Of a DNA stretch of 54,643 nucleotides, positions 53,093 through 54,643 are shown in pieces. The stretch is from a virus. The stretch spans positions 1 to 54,643 of IMG/VR virus record IMGVR_UViG_3300031963_010135; one strand, given 5' to 3'. The position numbers and the translations under genes were made by a program. How positions within the stretch are numbered: position 1 is the stretch's first letter; each line of letters begins with the position of its first letter. The notes beneath the pieces are model-generated. The model was not told the origin of the DNA and did no database searches. It saw nothing but the letters and a program-made list of their open reading frames with translations.

Positions 53093-53132
53093 TTCCCGAT
53101 GATATTTATAGTAAAAAAGATTAATGGGAATT
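53091..53132 (+). promoter_or_regulatory. Late promoter motif inside an inverted repeat covering the start codon
   Basis: GATATTTATA at 53101-53110 ends 13 nt before the ATG at 53124. Arms AATTCCC (53091-53097) and GGGAATT (53126-53132) are exact complements; the G of the ATG is inside the right arm. Read-through mRNA from the spike gene could hide the start, while mRNA starting at the motif would not. Confidence 0.5.
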
Positions 53133-54643
53133 TTAAGAACATATTTCGATAAAGACACCACTTTAATTAGGGATTCTTATGTTAACACAGGTAGAAACCC
53201 TATTGTAGAATTATTTCATGGTGGATCATTAAAAGCGGAGGAAGTAAAATATTCAAGATATATATTTGATTTAAATTTTAATGAGATATTAAAAAGGGTT
53301 AATTCTAAAGATATACCTTACGTAAGTGGAATGACCCATACTTTAAAAATGACCAACACATCTTGTTTTGACCAAGAACAATTGTGTAAAACAGTTTCGT
53401 CATGCGTAGGTGACATTAAAAGAGCCACTTGTTTCGAGTTAATATTGTTTGAAGTTCCAGAATCATGGTGTGAAGGAAATGGTTATGATTATACACAAAC
53501 TATTGTTTCTTGTGCTGAAGGTGATAAGGTATATTGTGAAGGACCTGCAAATTGGTTTGTTAGGGGTGACGTTACAACATGTTGGTCCAATGAAGGTGTT
53601 TATGCCACAGACCCAAGTAATTGGTGTGCGTCAGCAACCACTAGTGGTACCTCTGGTACTACAATATGTAGCGGTGGTACAAATTTAATTATTGCGACAC
53701 AACATTTTAATTTTGGTAACGAAAATGTATGTATTGATATTACAGATTATATTAACGGTTTAATTTTAAGTGGTTATACAGGTTTAACTTATGGTTTAGG
53801 TTTAGCATTTAAACCATCTTTAGAACAGGCTCCATTAGAAGACGCTGAATATGTAGGTTTCTTTAGTAGGGAAACTAATACGGTGTTTGAACCGTTCTTA
53901 GAAACTAAATGGAATGATAGAATTAGTGATGATAGAAATAAATTTTATTTAAATAAATCAAACAATATTTGTTTATATGTTAACGCTGGTGGACAAAACA
54001 CTAATGCAACGTTTAGTGGTGTAGATGTCTATGACCAAAACGACGACTTATTTACAACAATACCTTCATCAGGTATTACCCAAATAACTAGGGGTGTTTA
54101 TTGTATTAATTTAACGGTTGACGATAACCCGACATCAGGATATTGTGGTAACATACAATTCCGTGATGTATGGAAAGACGTTACCGTTGGTACTAAGAAT
54201 TTAGGCAACGTAGAATTAGATTTTATTGTATTAGACGATACAGATTACTATAGAATTGGATCCACTAACAGTGCAAATGCCAATGGGTTAGGTGTGGGTT
54301 CAGCAAGTAACATGTCAATATATGATTACGACTTTAATGTTGTTGGAATAAAAAGAAAAGAAAAAATCAAAAGAGGTGACACTAGACGTGTAAACGTTAA
54401 TGTACGTATACCTTATACATACGACCAAACAGCTTTATTAGATAAGGTTTATTATAGAATATTCATCAAAGAAGGTGGTCACATACAAATAGATTACATA
54501 GATTGGCAAGAAGTTAGTAGAACACCTGATGGTAATTTCTTCTTAGTTGATACGTCTTGGTTCATACCTAATGATTATTTTATAGAAATTAAGATAGAAT
54601 CTGGTGGGGAAGTTAGGACTTATGGTGATATAATACCTTTTGA
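53124..54643 (+). CDS. Structural or adhesin-type protein, C-terminus outside window
   Basis: The frame from ATG 53124 stays open to the window end: 506 codons with no stop. It begins MGILRTYFDKDTTLIRDSY, TGRNPIVELFHGG and has a Cys-rich insert (about residues 90-200) with many Trp and Cys residues (CEGPANWF, CWSNEG, NWCASATT). Further on is VFEPFLETKWNDRISDDRNK, common in T4-like virion proteins of this type (the 'epYle..y.d.i.Ddr..f' pattern). A baseplate or tail-tip adhesin is likely. A late promoter motif lies 13 nt upstream. Confidence 0.55.
   Translation, partial: MGILRTYFDKDTTLIRDSYVNTGRNPIVELFHGGSLKAEEVKYSRYIFDLNFNEILKRVNSKDIPYVSGMTHTLKMTNTSCFDQEQLCKTVSSCVGDIKRATCFELILFEVPESWCEGNGYDYTQTIVSCAEGDKVYCEGPANWFVRGDVTTCWSNEGVYATDPSNWCASATTSGTSGTTICSGGTNLIIATQHFNFGNENVCIDITDYINGLILSGYTGLTYGLGLAFKPSLEQAPLEDAEYVGFFSRETNTVFEPFLETKWNDRISDDRNKFYLNKSNNICLYVNAGGQNTNATFSGVDVYDQNDDLFTTIPSSGITQITRGVYCINLTVDDNPTSGYCGNIQFRDVWKDVTVGTKNLGNVELDFIVLDDTDYYRIGSTNSANANGLGVGSASNMSIYDYDFNVVGIKRKEKIKRGDTRRVNVNVRIPYTYDQTALLDKVYYRIFIKEGGHIQIDYIDWQEVSRTPDGNFFLVDTSWFIPNDYFIEIKIESGGEVRTYGDIIPF

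Noticed and set aside
53449-53688. Open frame of 79 codons within the last gene
   Set aside because: It lies in another frame of the long open gene from 53124, which has the promoter motif and structural-protein composition.
1-54643. CRISPR array, tRNA, integrase or insertion sequence
   Set aside because: No regular repeat-spacer array, cloverleaf, recombinase motif or terminal inverted repeat with transposase was seen; the only mobile-type genes are the two endonuclease-like ones.

Overview
This AT-rich window reads as part of a large contractile-tailed (T4-like) Caudoviricetes genome. The evidence is candidate neck proteins of the gp13, gp14 and gp15 families, a family B DNA polymerase of the T4 gp43 type, a gp55-like late sigma factor, PhoH, dUTPase, a gp5-type baseplate spike with an OB fold, several long fibre or adhesin genes, and homing-endonuclease-like genes. 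Most start codons follow A-rich stretches without a Shine-Dalgarno sequence. That, with the base composition, suggests a Bacteroidota host, but this is inference. I saw no integrase, tRNA, rRNA, CRISPR array or insertion sequence.

Layout. Positions 1-2236 lie on the minus strand: gp14-like neck, gp15-like tail stabiliser, then two fibre-type proteins, the last cut by the window edge. Everything after 2320 is on the plus strand. 2320-4149 is a SNF2 helicase and 4188-5333 a gp13-like neck protein. 5333-16395 is an 11-kb block of fibre and adhesin genes. 16410-17137 holds two small genes and 17230-20088 the DNA polymerase. 20131-23882 carries small, probably late, proteins interrupted by a first homing-endonuclease-like gene and ends in a terminator. 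23970-43971 is a 20-kb glycan island with a short nucleotide-metabolism insert (exonuclease, dUTPase, HslV-like peptidase). 43975-48506 holds PhoH, a degenerate HAD-like protein, two more glycosyltransferases and the late sigma factor, and ends in a second terminator. 48543-54643 has a truncated gene remnant, a second endonuclease-like gene and baseplate or virion genes.

How the parts work together. The island encodes glycosyltransferases of several folds, a DegT aminotransferase, a PglD-like acyltransferase, two O-methyltransferases, a tandem nucleotidyltransferase, a class II aldolase and a small HAD phosphatase. Together these could build and transfer a modified sugar, either onto virion proteins such as the Ser/Thr/Gly-rich fibres or onto the host surface. 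The target cannot be read from sequence.

Regulation. A motif of the form (G/A)ATATTTAT(A/T) lies upstream of many gene starts, and in five plus-strand cases exactly 13 nt separates it from the ATG. It is the best candidate for the promoter read by the gp55-like factor. In three or four cases it sits between inverted-repeat arms whose right arm touches the start codon. This resembles the T4 arrangement in which read-through mRNA is silenced by a hairpin while mRNA from the internal late promoter escapes.
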